From positions 119,688-183,687 of the forward strand of contig NZ_JENB01000009.1 of assembly GCF_000708715.2 (NCBI RefSeq): a stretch of DNA of 64,000 bases, read 5' to 3'. The notes beneath the pieces are model-generated. The model was not told where the DNA came from. It made no database searches and was given only the letters and a program-made list of their open reading frames with translations. This DNA comes from Pseudomonas putida W15Oct28. GTDB taxonomy: Bacteria > Pseudomonadota > Gammaproteobacteria > Pseudomonadales > Pseudomonadaceae. Positions 31,901-41,147 of this stretch are shown in pieces. The translations under genes were made by a program, and so were the position numbers. Every line of letters starts with the position of its first letter. Within the stretch, counting starts at the first letter, position 1.

Positions 31901-33838
31901 GCCCTTGTATTCACGGGCCAGGCGGTCGAAGGCGGTGGCCAGCTCGGCGACCGGCATTACCCCAGCCATGGCGGCACTGCCCTTGAGCGTGTGCAGGGCA
32001 CGTTGCAGGCCGTCGCTGACCGGCGTGTCGTGGCCGTCGGCGCCCTGCAGGAAATCATCGAGGCTGGCCAGGTGGCCCTGCGCCTCACTGCGGAAGATAT
32101 CCAGCAACTGTGGATCGAGGCCATCGATATAGGCCGGCGCCGGTGCGTCGTTTTCAGCCAGGGCATGCAGGTGCCCAGCCAGTTGTTCGATTTCGGTCAG
32201 TTGCGGCAGCTGGCCAGCGGCAAAGTCGGCCAGCAGATCGGGCAGATGGACGAACACCTGCTGCAGGGCCACCACGCCTTCCGGGCTGAGCACGCTGCGG
32301 CCCTCCAGCACTCGGCTCAGCAGGTGCTCGGCGCCCCAGGCCAGTTCGGCCACCGCCTCAGCATGCACCATGCGGCCACTGCCTTTGAGCGTATGCAGCG
32401 CACGGCGCACTTCCCCCAGTGCCCCGCGCTGCTGGTTGTCGGCACGCCAGCGCAGCCAGTGGCGCTCGATTTCCGGCAGCAACTCGCCCGCTTCCTCGAG
32501 GAACACCTCGCGCAGCTCGTCATCAATGCCATCGCCATTGGCATCCAGGCCCGCTCGGGCCTCGGCCTGCGCACAGTGCACGCCCAACGCCGCCAGGCTG
32601 GCACGCGCCATGTCGATGAACGGCTGGCCGTCCGCCAGCGGGTCGGCCACCCGCCACTGCAGGTAGCATTCAGCGGCGCTCAGGGCCTCGGCCAGGTGGG
32701 CCAGCTCGGCGGCTGGCGGCTCCACTTCCAGGTGCTGCAACCAACGCTGCACATAGCTTGCGCAGCCAGCGATCAGCTCGGCCACGGCGGGCAGCATCAA
32801 CATGGCCAACGCCCCGCGAACCTGCTGCAACAGCCCTGGCAAGGGTTGCAGCCGCTGCCGGGGCCAGTCGGACTCAAGGTAATCGCCGATCAGGTCCTTG
32901 GCCTGCTGCAACACGTTCAGCGATTCGTTCAGCACCAGCTGGCGTATCTCGGCCAGGTCCGAGCCCGGCAGGCCGCCCTGGCCGTTTTCCTCCAGCGGGC
33001 CGACCATGCCGTTCAGGGAGGCTTCCACATACAACAGGGCGCCCGCCACATCCATCAACACCGCGTCGTCCACCACCCGCTCGCCCTGGGCCAGGGCTTG
33101 CAGCGCCAGCACCTGGTCGATGATCACCCGCCGTGGTTGCTGGAAGCCCAGTACCGCCAAGGTGTCGGCCACGTGGCGCAGCGGCGCCAGCAGGGCATCG
33201 AGCTGTTCGCTGTGCTGGCGATCGCTGCGCACGAACTGGTCCAGGCGCTCCTTTATGCGCATCAGGTCGTCGCACAGTGCCGTCACCACCGAACGCAGGG
33301 CATCGCGGCCCGGCCCGGCCTGCAATTGTTCGCGCCAGTTGCCCAGCGACAAGTCGAGGTTGGCCAGGTCGTCGGAGCCGGCAAAGCGCTGCGCAGCACC
33401 GCTGATCAGGCTGGCCTGGGCCAGTGGCTCGATGCCACGGCAGGCGCGCAGCTGGTTGAGCAGCGGCAGCATCACCAAGGGCAGGTCGTGGCGGGCACCG
33501 CGCAAGCGCTCAAGATATGAGGGCAATTGTTCCAGGCCGCGGAACAACGCACCCAGGCAATCACCCCGTGGGCTCACCTGGCCATCGGCCAGGGCCTTGG
33601 CAAACAGCTCCAGCTCTTCGGCCAGGCGCGTCGCACCCCGCAGTTCAAGCATGCGCAGGCAGCCATGCACCTGGTGCAGGTTGTCGACCACGAAGGCCAG
33701 CATCGAAAGGTCGCCGGGTTCGCCGGCAAAACGCTCCAGCGCCTGGCGGGCCTGGCCAAGGCAATCGAGGATGGCAGCCTTGGTCCAGGCCAGCGCCACT
33801 GTGTCGTGGCGTTCGGGGCTTACTGCAGCAGATGCCAT
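28895..33838 (-). CDS. chpA: ChpA/PilL-type hybrid chemotaxis histidine kinase
   Basis: A 1647-residue CheA-type kinase controlling type IV pili in pseudomonads. In order: a FimL-like N-terminus (about 1-150), Hpt modules with HTLKG at about 481, 616 and 931, a P5-less dimer region, HATPase with HMLRNAVDHGLESREARL (about 1231) and GRGLGMDVVHEEVKQLGG, CheW-like domain (about 1370-1470) and receiver with VVDDSVTVRKVTSRLLERHG and phospho-Asp in LLLDIEMPRMDG (about 1576). P. aeruginosa ChpA is about 2470 residues with more Xpt domains, so this one is a short form. The ATG at 33838 has GAGGAA upstream; an alternative GTG at 33865 overlaps the pilJ stop (GTGA). Confidence 0.92.
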   Translation of the reverse strand: MASAAVSPERHDTVALAWTKAAILDCLGQARQALERFAGEPGDLSMLAFVVDNLHQVHGCLRMLELRGATRLAEELELFAKALADGQVSPRGDCLGALFRGLEQLPSYLERLRGARHDLPLVMLPLLNQLRACRGIEPLAQASLISGAAQRFAGSDDLANLDLSLGNWREQLQAGPGRDALRSVVTALCDDLMRIKERLDQFVRSDRQHSEQLDALLAPLRHVADTLAVLGFQQPRRVIIDQVLALQALAQGERVVDDAVLMDVAGALLYVEASLNGMVGPLEENGQGGLPGSDLAEIRQLVLNESLNVLQQAKDLIGDYLESDWPRQRLQPLPGLLQQVRGALAMLMLPAVAELIAGCASYVQRWLQHLEVEPPAAELAHLAEALSAAECYLQWRVADPLADGQPFIDMARASLAALGVHCAQAEARAGLDANGDGIDDELREVFLEEAGELLPEIERHWLRWRADNQQRGALGEVRRALHTLKGSGRMVHAEAVAELAWGAEHLLSRVLEGRSVLSPEGVVALQQVFVHLPDLLADFAAGQLPQLTEIEQLAGHLHALAENDAPAPAYIDGLDPQLLDIFRSEAQGHLASLDDFLQGADGHDTPVSDGLQRALHTLKGSAAMAGVMPVAELATAFDRLAREYKGHQLPLQMAEIEWLEAARSLFHLGLAQLDSTPLAAIPGAAELIEAVGQAVDGRLASLHDDPQHARRSKRDPQLVASFLAQAMDILLDAESLLSRWQQQPGQRDALDTLLDQLTTLGHAAHLADLWQMDEVCEALLDLYGAVEEGSLPADARFFAQAQRAHEALLDMLDEVAAGQDIASRPELVDSLRNLLDEALAPDATGLVGIDTVTPLHPDMDLTGTLGLSHDTLLPEVGEPLPEEPESPGEELLEVFLEESSDIVESAAASLARWQADPRSSVEVDNLMRDLHTLKGVARMVEIAPIGDLAHELEFLYELLAAGRLPPSPPLFALLQNCHDRLAHMLDAVRLGQPLHAATALIDYIRNFSSAALTDSAAGQGPVEAAASDLPAAAPERAPGDMVKVDAELLDDLGNLAGEHSIIRGRIEQQVNDAQFTLNEMETTLERMRDQLLRLDIETQGRISSRQPFESDAYDDFDPLEMDRHSQLQQLSRALFESASDLLDLKETLAQRAQEAYSLLQQQARVNSQLQEGLTATLMVPFERLVPRLQRVVRQVASELGKQVELVVGNAEGELDRSVLERMVAPLEHMLRNAVDHGLESREARLAAGKPEQGTIHLNLLHEGADIVIEMTDDGAGVPLDAVRRKAIKRGLLDPQANLSDHEILQFILRPGFSTAEKITQISGRGLGMDVVHEEVKQLGGAMSIESAQGKGARFLIRLPFTVSINRVLMVHLGEEQYAIPLNTIEGIVRVPPAELAACYQLDTPRYVYAGHEYELRYLGELLQGLPRPALLGQSVPLPVLLVHSKEQSFAIQADSLSPSREIVVKSLGPQFAAVAGLSGATLLGDGRVVLILDLLGQLRGQQRRLARLPGGGTQRQLLGPAPRRALLVMVVDDSVTVRKVTSRLLERHGMSVLTAKDGVDAMALLAEHRPDVLLLDIEMPRMDGFEVATRIRRDERLKDLPIIMITSRTGQKHRDRAMAIGVNEYLGKPYQESLLLQSIAHWSQTHA

Positions 33839-33861
33839 GGGCACTTCCTCGGCGCGGCGCT

Positions 33862-35922
33862 TCACTTGGGCTCGGCTGGTGGTGGCAGGGTGAAACCGGA
33901 CACCGAACGGCGCATCTCGCTGGCCATGCGGGCCAGGTGGCGGATGCTGTCGGCGGTGGCCCCGGAGCCGGCGGAGGTTTGCGCAGTAATCTGCTGGATG
34001 ACCGCCATGGTGTGGGAGATCTGCCCCGCCGACGATGTCTGCAACTGGGCAGCGTCGGAGATGCTGTGGATAAGGTCGGCCAGGTTCTGCGATACCCCTT
34101 CGATCTCGGCCAGTGCCACCCCGGCATCCTGGGCCAGGCGCGCGCCGCGCACCACTTCGGCGGTGGTCTGCTCCATGGAGATCACCGCCTCGTTGGTGTC
34201 GGCCTGGATGGTGCGCACCAGCGCCTCGATCTGGCGGGTGGCCGATGACGAGCGTTCGGCCAGGCGCTGCACCTCGTCGGCGACCACGGCAAAACCACGG
34301 CCGGCCTCACCGGCCAGCGAGGCCTGGATCGCCGCGTTGAGGGCAAGGATGTTGGTCTGGTCAGCAATGTCGTCGATCAGGCTGACGATGTCGCCGATTT
34401 CCTGGGAAGACTCACCCAGGCGCTTGATCCGCTTGGCGGTGTCCTGGATCTGCTCGCGAATGTTGTCCATGCCATTGATGGTGTTGTGCACCACCTCGTT
34501 ACCCTTGTTGGCGATGGCCACCGAGCGTTCGGCCACCTTGGCCGATTCGTAGGCATGCGCTGATACCCGGTCGATCGACTCGACCATGTCGCCGACCGCC
34601 TCGGAGGCCTCGCTGATCTGCGCGGCCTGGTGCTCGGAGGCCTTGGCCAGCTGGCGAGCGGTGTTCTGCGTGTCCTGCACGGCTGCGGCCACCTGCACGG
34701 CGCTATGGTTGATGGTGGCGACCAGGTCGCGCAGCTGGTCCACGGAATAGTTGATCGAGTCGGCAATGGCGCCGGTGAAGTCTTCGGTCACCGACACGGT
34801 CACGGTCAGGTCGCCATCGGCAAGCTCTTCGATTTCGTCGAGCAGGCGCATGATCGCCTGCTGGTTGCGTTCGTTCTTTTCTGCCGTTTCGCGCAGCTGG
34901 CGGTTGGTGGTGCGCACCATGACCAGGCCGATGAGGATGATCGAAGCCAGCGCCAGCAGGCCCAGGGCATAGCCGCCAACGGTGTCGAGGGTGCGCCCAC
35001 CGGCCAGGTTCTCGAACCCGTTGGCCAGGTGCGACGCTTCATCGAGCAGGGTTTGCGACAGGCTGAAGATGTTGCCCGCAGCCTCGCGCACGCGGAACAG
35101 TTCGGGCGAGGTTTCGAGGATTTCATCCACAGAGCCGGCGACGAACTGGAACAGTTCGGCGATTTCGGCCAGGCGCGCGCGGGCGTCGGCGTCTTCCACG
35201 CGGGTTACCTGGATTGCCGAGTTGCCGCTGAGCATGCCCTCCAGTACCTGGCCAAAACGCCCGGCATCGCGGCCAAAGGCGTCGGCCGCCTGGGCTGCGG
35301 TGTCGTCACCGGCCAGCACGGTGTTGACCGAACCGAGGATGCGCTCGGCCAGCAGCAGCTGGCGCTGGGCTACCGCCACCTGGTTGGCCGGGGCGCCGCT
35401 TTGCAGCAGGATCTCGACCACCTTCTCGTATTCCACCTGCAACTGCGGCACGGTTTCGGCCAGCGTCGCTGCCACCTGGTGCAGCGACAGCACGGTCTGC
35501 TCGCTGGCCAGGATGGTGTCGGTGTTCTTGCGCAGGTTTTCCCAGTCGCGGCGTACCGATTCCATCTCGTCACGCACCGTGGGCGGCGCGGGCGGCAGGC
35601 CGGTGGACTTGTCACCCTGGCGCAGGTAGCCCCAGCGCCGTTCAAAATCGTTGCGGGCATCCGACAGCAGCTTGAAGGCCAGTGCCTTGCCGGCAGCGGC
35701 TTCGGTGGCGTTCTTGGCGATGCGTTGCGACAGCACCCGCAGTTCGCCGGCATGGCCGATGTACTGCTTGTCGTAGTTGGATTGGGTGTTCAGGTACGCG
35801 AAGTTGGCGAACAACAGGATGATCGACAGGATCAGGATCAAAAACAGCACAGTGATCTGCGCGATGCTGCGGGTACGCGGGCTCACGGTGGTGGCGGTGA
35901 CGGAGGTGGCAGGCTTGTTCAC
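33862..35922 (-). CDS. pilJ: Type IV pilus chemoreceptor PilJ
   Basis: A 686-residue methyl-accepting receptor. The first membrane helix [20 protein letters not shown] is followed by a periplasmic PilJ-type domain ([20 protein letters not shown]), a second helix near residue 330 ([19 protein letters not shown]), a HAMP-like segment and the signalling hairpin [20 protein letters not shown] with [19 protein letters not shown]. It should signal to ChpA through PilI and ChpC. The start is taken as GTG at 35922 (MNKPATS), 11 bp after pilI, with AGGA upstream; the frame's earlier start lies inside pilI. No pilK methyltransferase follows. Confidence 0.92.
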   Translation of the reverse strand: MNKPATSVTATTVSPRTRSIAQITVLFLILILSIILLFANFAYLNTQSNYDKQYIGHAGELRVLSQRIAKNATEAAAGKALAFKLLSDARNDFERRWGYLRQGDKSTGLPPAPPTVRDEMESVRRDWENLRKNTDTILASEQTVLSLHQVAATLAETVPQLQVEYEKVVEILLQSGAPANQVAVAQRQLLLAERILGSVNTVLAGDDTAAQAADAFGRDAGRFGQVLEGMLSGNSAIQVTRVEDADARARLAEIAELFQFVAGSVDEILETSPELFRVREAAGNIFSLSQTLLDEASHLANGFENLAGGRTLDTVGGYALGLLALASIILIGLVMVRTTNRQLRETAEKNERNQQAIMRLLDEIEELADGDLTVTVSVTEDFTGAIADSINYSVDQLRDLVATINHSAVQVAAAVQDTQNTARQLAKASEHQAAQISEASEAVGDMVESIDRVSAHAYESAKVAERSVAIANKGNEVVHNTINGMDNIREQIQDTAKRIKRLGESSQEIGDIVSLIDDIADQTNILALNAAIQASLAGEAGRGFAVVADEVQRLAERSSSATRQIEALVRTIQADTNEAVISMEQTTAEVVRGARLAQDAGVALAEIEGVSQNLADLIHSISDAAQLQTSSAGQISHTMAVIQQITAQTSAGSGATADSIRHLARMASEMRRSVSGFTLPPPAEPK

Positions 35923-35933
35923 GTTCGCAGGTC

Positions 35934-36488
35934 CTATAACGCCACATCGAGAAAGCCCGGCGCCTGGGCCAGAGCGAAGGGGCTGAAGATCGCCCAATTG
36001 CGTTCACGCGGGAAATGCCCCTGCACAAAACGTGCAGCGGCGCGCAGCAGTGGCTGCGGCGGCGACAGCTGCAGGCTGTCCAGGTCAAAGTGCTGCAAGC
36101 CCAGTACCTCGTCCACCAGCAGGCCGACGAACAGGGCTTCGTGGTCCAGCACCAGCACCCGCCGTTGCTTGCCCGGGGCGACGTGGCCCAGGCCGAAGAA
36201 GCTGCTCAAGTCCATCACCGGCAACAACCGGCCGCGCAGGTTGGCTACCCCGCACACCCATGGCTGCACACCGGGGACGCGGCTGCTGCGCGGTTCGCGC
36301 AGCACCTCGGCCACCTCGCCCATGGGCGCGACAAACCACTGCCCGGCAATGCGAAAACCGATACCGCTCCACTGTTGCAGGCGGTTGTCCTGCGGCGGTT
36401 GGTCGGCGACCAGCAGGCGGCAGCGCCGATCAATGTCCAGCAACAGCTCGAAGGCGGTCAGCGACGCGCCTTGCGGGCGGGTGGTCAA
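35934..36488 (-). CDS. pilI: CheW-like adaptor PilI
   Basis: A 184-residue CheW-domain protein coupling PilJ to Chp[41 protein letters not shown] (the conserved GxxNLRGxxLPVxDL) and the C-terminal [15 protein letters not shown] are typical of PilI. The apparent start is TTG at 36488, overlapping the pilH stop in TTGA; no ATG occurs before the domain, so a coupled TTG start is the best choice though unusual. It lies between pilH and pilJ. Confidence 0.88.
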   Translation of the reverse strand: MTTRPQGASLTAFELLLDIDRRCRLLVADQPPQDNRLQQWSGIGFRIAGQWFVAPMGEVAEVLREPRSSRVPGVQPWVCGVANLRGRLLPVMDLSSFFGLGHVAPGKQRRVLVLDHEALFVGLLVDEVLGLQHFDLDSLQLSPPQPLLRAAARFVQGHFPRERNWAIFSPFALAQAPGFLDVAL

Positions 36489-36850
36489 GCGCCTAGCACT
36501 TCTTTGAGCTTGGCGATCAGGTCGTCTTCTTCCACAGGCTTGGTCACGAAACCCCTCGCGCCCTGGCGCTTTGCCCAGATGCGATCGGTTTCCTGGTCTT
36601 TGGTGGTAACGACCAATACTGGAATGGCGCTGGTCTCGGGGTCCTTGCTCAATTGCCGGGTCGCCTGGAAGCCGTTGAGCACAGGCATGACGATATCCAT
36701 CAGCACTGCATCAGGCTTTGCCTGGCGCGCCAGAGCCACGCCATCGGCACCGTTGCTGGCTTTGAGCACCTCATGACCGTGCTTTTCAAGCCATCCGGCC
36801 AATTTGTACATCTCTGTCGGCGAGTCGTCGACAATCAGAACTCGGGCCAT
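36485..36850 (-). CDS. pilH: Response regulator PilH
   Basis: A 121-residue single-domain receiver. Acidic pocket MARVLIVDDSPTEMYKLAGW, phospho-Asp in DAVLMDIVMPVLNGFQATRQ, Thr in VLVVTTKDQETDR, and Lys in ARGFVTKPVEEDDLIAKL. In P. aeruginosa PilH modulates pilus retraction and acts as phosphate sink for ChpA. It follows pilG by 47 bp and overlaps pilI by 4 bp. Confidence 0.93.
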   Translation of the reverse strand: MARVLIVDDSPTEMYKLAGWLEKHGHEVLKASNGADGVALARQAKPDAVLMDIVMPVLNGFQATRQLSKDPETSAIPVLVVTTKDQETDRIWAKRQGARGFVTKPVEEDDLIAKLKEVLGA

Positions 36851-36897
36851 GCTGTTTCCCCATCAGGAAAGTAAGGCCGTGCCATGGCGGGGCGCGG

Positions 36898-37299
36898 TCA
36901 GGGTGCGTGTTGTTGAGGCGCAGTAAACCCGGGCACGTGGGCACGGATCGCGTCGAGCAGCTCTTCCTTGCTGAACGGTTTGGTCAGGAACTGATCAGAG
37001 CCGACCACCCGGCCGCGGGCCTTGTCGAACAGCCCGTCGCGCGACGACAGCAGGATGACCGGGGTGTCCTTGAAAGCACTGTTGTGCTTGATCACGGCGC
37101 AGGTCTGGTAGCCGTCCAGGCGCGGCATCAGCACATCGACGAAGATGATGCTGGGCCGGTGGTCGACGATCTTGGCCAGGGCATCGAAGCCATCGCTGGC
37201 GGTGATCACCTCGCAGCCCGCTTCACCGAGCAGCATCTGCGCGGTGCGGCGGATCGTGCGGGAATCGTCGATCACCATCACCTTCAGGGGTTGTTCCAT
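36898..37299 (-). CDS. pilG: Response regulator PilG
   Basis: A 133-residue CheY-like receiver, first gene of the Pil-Chp operon. MEQPLKVMVIDDSRTIRRTA gives the acidic pair, IIFVDVLMPRLDGYQTCAVI the phospho-Asp, VILLSSRDG the Ser/Thr switch, and GSDQFLTKPFSKEELLDAIR the Lys. PilG is the output regulator for pilus extension in P. aeruginosa. It is divergent from gshB, with 152 bp between; I could not assign a promoter there by eye. Confidence 0.94.
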   Translation of the reverse strand: MEQPLKVMVIDDSRTIRRTAQMLLGEAGCEVITASDGFDALAKIVDHRPSIIFVDVLMPRLDGYQTCAVIKHNSAFKDTPVILLSSRDGLFDKARGRVVGSDQFLTKPFSKEELLDAIRAHVPGFTAPQQHAP

Positions 37300-37451
37300 A
37301 GACGCCTACCAATGGAAATTAGCTGCACTTTTAGCATACTCCGGGTGGCCATTCCATCTGCGCCGCCCCTTGACCGGCGGCGTTCGCGGCGCCACCCTGA
37401 GCCACTTTTCTATCGCCATCGCGGCCACCTGCCGCCAAGAGGAACCACCCC

Positions 37452-38405
37452 ATGAGCGTTCGCCTCGGCATTGTCATGGACCCCATCGCGTCCATCTCCT
37501 ACAAGAAGGACAGCTCGCTGGCCATGCTGCTGGCCGCCCAGGCACGCGGCTGGAGCCTGTTCTACATGGAACAGCAAGACCTGTACCAGGGCGAAAGCAA
37601 GGCCCGCGCCCGCATGCGCCCGCTGAAGGTGTTTGCCGACCCGGCGCACTGGTTCGAGCTGGGCGAGGAGCAGGACAGCCCGCTGGCCGAGCTGGACGTG
37701 ATCCTGATGCGCAAGGACCCACCCTTCGATATGGAGTTCGTCTACAGCACCTACCTGCTGGAGCAGGCCGAGAATGATGGCGTGCTGGTGGTCAACCGCC
37801 CGCAGAGCCTGCGCGACTGCAACGAAAAGATGTTCGCCACGTTGTTCCCGCAGTGCACCACCCCCACCCTGGTCAGCCGCCGCCCGGACATCATTCGCGA
37901 ATTTGCGGCCAAGCATGTTGACGTGATCCTCAAGCCGCTGGATGGCATGGGCGGTACGTCGATCTTCCGCCACCGCGCTGGCGACCCCAACCTGTCGGTG
38001 ATCCTGGAAACCCTGACCGCACTGGGCACCCAGCAGATCATGGCCCAGGCCTACCTGCCAGCGATCAAGGACGGCGACAAACGCATCCTGATGATCGACG
38101 GCGAGCCGGTGGACTACTGCCTGGCGCGTATTCCGGCCAGCGGCGAGACCCGCGGCAACCTGGCCGCCGGCGGGCGTGGCGAGGCGCGCCCGCTGACCGA
38201 GCGCGACCGCTGGATCGCCGCCCAGGTCGGCCCGACCCTGCGCGAAAAGGGCCTGTTGTTCGTGGGCCTGGACGTGATCGGCGACTACCTCACCGAAATC
38301 AACGTCACCAGCCCCACCTGCATCCGCGAGATCGATGCCGCCTTCAACACCGATATCGGTGGCAAACTGATGGATGCCATTGATCGCAAGCTCAAGGCAC
38401 GCTGA
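37452..38405 (+). CDS. gshB: Glutathione synthetase
   Basis: A 317-residue, ATP-grasp ligase joining gamma-glutamylcysteine and glycine. VRLGIVMDPIASISYKKDSS is the standard GshB N-terminus. Later blocks are ILMRKDPPFDMEFVYSTYLL, ADVILKPLDG-like DVILKPLDGMGGTSIFR for ATP binding, and LTEINVTSPTCIREIDAAF for Mg binding. Length is normal. GAGGAA stands 9 bp before the ATG. The order gshB-tonB-algH-ruvX-pyrR is conserved in pseudomonads. Confidence 0.97.
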   Translation: MSVRLGIVMDPIASISYKKDSSLAMLLAAQARGWSLFYMEQQDLYQGESKARARMRPLKVFADPAHWFELGEEQDSPLAELDVILMRKDPPFDMEFVYSTYLLEQAENDGVLVVNRPQSLRDCNEKMFATLFPQCTTPTLVSRRPDIIREFAAKHVDVILKPLDGMGGTSIFRHRAGDPNLSVILETLTALGTQQIMAQAYLPAIKDGDKRILMIDGEPVDYCLARIPASGETRGNLAAGGRGEARPLTERDRWIAAQVGPTLREKGLLFVGLDVIGDYLTEINVTSPTCIREIDAAFNTDIGGKLMDAIDRKLKAR

Positions 38406-38496
38406 CAGCCAACGCGAAGCAAAACCCTGGAGTGGGGTATGATGCCGGTTCTATTCGACTGAGCTGCTGCCCCGCCCTGCGGTTGCTGGATACCTG

Positions 38497-39402
38497 ATGA
38501 CGCTGCCCGCTGACATCCCTGCCGACCTGCTGCCTCCCCGTGTTCGCCCGGTGGACCGGCTCGGCTTTACCCTGTTCCTGGCTGCCCTGGTGCACCTGGC
38601 GCTGATTCTTGGCGTCGGCTTCACCGTGGTCAAACCTGCCGAAATCCGCCACACCATGGACATCACCCTGGCCACCTTCAAGAGCGAGAAAGCGCCCGAG
38701 AAGGCCGATTTCCAGGCTCAGGAAAACCAGCAGGGCAGCGGCACGCTGGACAAGAAAGCGGTGCCCACCACCACCGAGCTGGCGCCCTTCCAGGACAGCA
38801 AGATCAACAAGATCACCCCGCCACCCGCCGCCAGGCCCGAGGTGGTACCACCCCCTACCCCACAAAAGTCGGCGGTAGTGACGACTGCGCCCAAGCCGCA
38901 GAAGGTCGAACCCAAGCCCAAGGAAAGCAAGGCACAGCCCAAGCCGGCCGCGCCAGCGCCAGACTTCGACAGCTCGCAATTGTCCAGCCAGATCGCCAGC
39001 CTGGAGGCAGAGCTGTCCAACGAACAGCAGATGTACGCGAAGCGCCCGCGCATCCACCGCCTGAACGCCGCTTCGACCATGCGCGACAAGGGCGCCTGGT
39101 ACAAGGAAGAGTGGCGCAAGAAGGTCGAGCGGGTGGGCAACCTGAACTACCCCGACGAAGCACGCCGGCAACAGATCTACGGCAACCTGCGGATGATGGT
39201 ATCGATCAACCGTGATGGCTCGCTGTACGAAGTGCTGGTACTGGAATCGTCCGGGCAGCAGGTACTGGACCAGGCAGCGCAACGCATCGTGCGGCTGGCG
39301 GCGCCGTTTGCACCGTTCACCGGGGACCTGGCCGAGTTTGACCGGCTGGAGATCATTCGTACCTGGCGCTTTGCCCGTGGGGACCGCTTGTCCAGTAACT
39401 GA
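38497..39402 (+). CDS. tonB: TonB-family energy transducer
   Basis: A 301-residue inner-membrane protein. One helix near residues 27-47 (GFTLFLAALVHLALILGVGF), then a Lys/Pro-rich periplasmic spacer (PPPTPQKSAVVTTAPKPQKV about 125-160), and the TonB C-terminal domain NYPDEARRQQIYGNLRMMVS with SLYEVLVLESSGQQVLDQAA. It should pass proton-motive energy to outer-membrane receptors, though no exbBD or receptor gene is adjacent. Its similarity to a second, non-siderophore TonB is plausible, but the partner is not visible. No strong Shine-Dalgarno at the ATG. Confidence 0.88.
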   Translation: MTLPADIPADLLPPRVRPVDRLGFTLFLAALVHLALILGVGFTVVKPAEIRHTMDITLATFKSEKAPEKADFQAQENQQGSGTLDKKAVPTTTELAPFQDSKINKITPPPAARPEVVPPPTPQKSAVVTTAPKPQKVEPKPKESKAQPKPAAPAPDFDSSQLSSQIASLEAELSNEQQMYAKRPRIHRLNAASTMRDKGAWYKEEWRKKVERVGNLNYPDEARRQQIYGNLRMMVSINRDGSLYEVLVLESSGQQVLDQAAQRIVRLAAPFAPFTGDLAEFDRLEIIRTWRFARGDRLSSN

Positions 39403-39420
39403 TTTTCTGGCTGTACTGGC

Positions 39421-39509
39421 CCATTCGCGGGCACGCCCGCTCCCACAGGATCTTCATTGAATCTGGAGCTTGTGGGGTAACTGTGGGAGCGGGCATGCCC
39501 GCGAATAGG
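39421..39509. repeat. REP inverted pair
   Basis: ATTCGCGGGCACGCCCGCTC and complement (one mismatch, GCACGCC versus GCATGCC), about 32 bp apart, between tonB and algH. Confidence 0.9.
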
Positions 39510-39572
39510 CCTGTACAAGCGACACAAATCCGCACCTTGTCAGCCTCGCCACCTGGCGCCACACTATCCCCC

Positions 39573-40142
39573 ATGAAAACCCTCGCCCCGAGCTACCTCA
39601 AGCACCAGTTCCTGATCGCCATGCCGCACATGGCCGATCCGAACTTCGCCCAGACCCTCACGTACATCGTCGAGCACAATGAGCATGGCGCCATGGGCCT
39701 GGTGGTCAACCGGCCGCAGGAACTGAGCCTGGCCGACATCCTCGAGCAACTGCGCCCGGACGAAACGCCGCCGGCCAGCACCTTGCAGGTGCCGATCTAC
39801 CAGGGTGGCCCGGTACAAACCGACCGTGGCTTCGTACTGCACAGCAGCGAATGCAGCTTCCAGGCCACCGTGGCCCTGGAAGGGCTGTCGCTGACCACAT
39901 CGCAGGATGTGCTGCTCGCCATTGCCGCCGGGGTAGGCCCGAAACAGAGCCTGATCACGTTGGGGTATGCCGGCTGGGAAGCGGGGCAACTGGAAGCGGA
40001 ACTGGCCGACAACGCCTGGCTCAACTGCCCGTTCGACCCACAAATCATCTTTGACCGCGCCAGCGACCTGCGCCTGGAAGCAGCGGCCGCCAGCCTTGGG
40101 ATCAACCTGCACCTGCTGACCAGCCAGGCGGGCCACGCCTGA
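39573..40142 (+). CDS. algH: UPF0301/AlgH (YqgE) protein
   Basis: A 189-residue cytosolic protein. Family blocks: YLKHQFLIAMPHMADPNFAQ, TYIVEHNEHGAMGLVVNRP, IYQGGPVQTDRGFVLHS and VLLAIAAGVGPKQSLITLGY. AlgH (YqgE) was linked to alginate expression in P. aeruginosa, but its biochemical role is unknown. The ATG at 39573 begins the family N-terminus; the upstream frame crosses the REP. Its stop overlaps the ruvX start (TGATG). Confidence 0.93.
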   Translation: MKTLAPSYLKHQFLIAMPHMADPNFAQTLTYIVEHNEHGAMGLVVNRPQELSLADILEQLRPDETPPASTLQVPIYQGGPVQTDRGFVLHSSECSFQATVALEGLSLTTSQDVLLAIAAGVGPKQSLITLGYAGWEAGQLEAELADNAWLNCPFDPQIIFDRASDLRLEAAAASLGINLHLLTSQAGHA

Positions 40143-40567
40143 TGGCTGAACTACGCCTATTGCTGGGTTTCGACTACGGCAGCAAACAGATCGGCGTGGC
40201 TGTCGGCCAGGTAATCACCGGCCAAGCCCGCGAGTTGTGCACCCTGAAAGCGCAGAACGGCGTGCCGGACTGGGCTCAGGTGGAAAAACTCATCAATGAG
40301 TGGAAACCCGATGCCATTGTCGTCGGCCTGCCATTGAACATGGACGGCACACCCAGCGAAATGAGCGCCCGCGCTGAAAAGTTCGCCCGCCGCCTGAACG
40401 GCCGTTTCAACCTGCCCGTGCACACCCATGACGAACGCCTGACCACCTTCGAGGCCAAGGGCGAGCGCATGGCCCGTGGCGGCCAGCGCGGCAGCTACCG
40501 CGACAACCCGGTCGATGCCATCGCCGCCGCCCTGTTGCTGCAAGGCTGGCTGGAGGCCAATACCTGA
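40142..40567 (+). CDS. ruvX: Pre-16S rRNA nuclease / Holliday-junction resolvase-like YqgF
   Basis: A 141-residue RNase H-fold protein. [16 protein letters not shown] supplies the first catalytic Asp, [20 protein letters not shown] the middle motif, and [18 protein letters not shown] and [15 protein letters not shown] the other acidic residues. E. coli YqgF matures the 16S rRNA 5' end. It is translationally coupled to algH and followed by pyrR 49 bp later. Confidence 0.93.
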   Translation: MAELRLLLGFDYGSKQIGVAVGQVITGQARELCTLKAQNGVPDWAQVEKLINEWKPDAIVVGLPLNMDGTPSEMSARAEKFARRLNGRFNLPVHTHDERLTTFEAKGERMARGGQRGSYRDNPVDAIAAALLLQGWLEANT

Positions 40568-40616
40568 TCATCTTTGCCGCCGGGCCCGCCCGGCGCACCC
40601 TTCCGAGGAGCCCGCA

Positions 40617-41135
40617 ATGAGCCTACCCAATCCCGCCGACCTGATTCGGCAGATGGCTGTCGACCTTCGTGCCCACCTGGCGCGCCGGGCAATTACCGAG
40701 CCCCGTTACATCGGTATCCGCACCGGCGGTGTCTGGGTTGCCCAGGCCCTGCAGGAAGCCATGGGCGACAGCAGCCCAATGGGCACCCTCGACGTCTCGT
40801 TCTACCGCGACGACTTCAGCCAGAACGGCCTGCACCCACAAGTGCGCCCGTCCGAGCTGCCGTTCGAGGTCGAAGGCCAGCACCTGGTGCTGGTGGATGA
40901 CGTGCTGATGAGCGGTCGCACCATCCGTGCGGCGCTCAACGAACTGTTCGATTACGGCCGCCCGGCCAGCGTCACCCTGGTCTGCCTGCTGGACCTGGAT
41001 GCCGGCGAATTGCCGATCCGTCCGAATGTGCTCGGTGCCACCCTGTCGCTGGCCGCCCATGAACGGGTAAAATTGACCGGACCCGCACCGCTCGCCCTCG
41101 AGCGCCAGGACCTCGCCTCCGCTTCCGCCCTTTAA
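40617..41135 (+). CDS. pyrR: PyrR bifunctional pyrimidine regulator / uracil phosphoribosyltransferase
   Basis: A 172-residue phosphoribosyltransferase-fold protein. The PRPP loop is [20 protein letters not shown], preceded by [20 protein letters not shown], and [19 protein letters not shown] is typical of PyrR. In pseudomonads PyrR is encoded before pyrB and is reported to influence pyr expression. Whether it binds RNA here as in Bacillus is not shown. The ATG at 40617 follows CGAGGAGCCCGCA. It is 12 bp upstream of pyrB. Confidence 0.93.
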   Translation: MSLPNPADLIRQMAVDLRAHLARRAITEPRYIGIRTGGVWVAQALQEAMGDSSPMGTLDVSFYRDDFSQNGLHPQVRPSELPFEVEGQHLVLVDDVLMSGRTIRAALNELFDYGRPASVTLVCLLDLDAGELPIRPNVLGATLSLAAHERVKLTGPAPLALERQDLASASAL

Positions 41136-41147
41136 GAGTCCCCCGCG

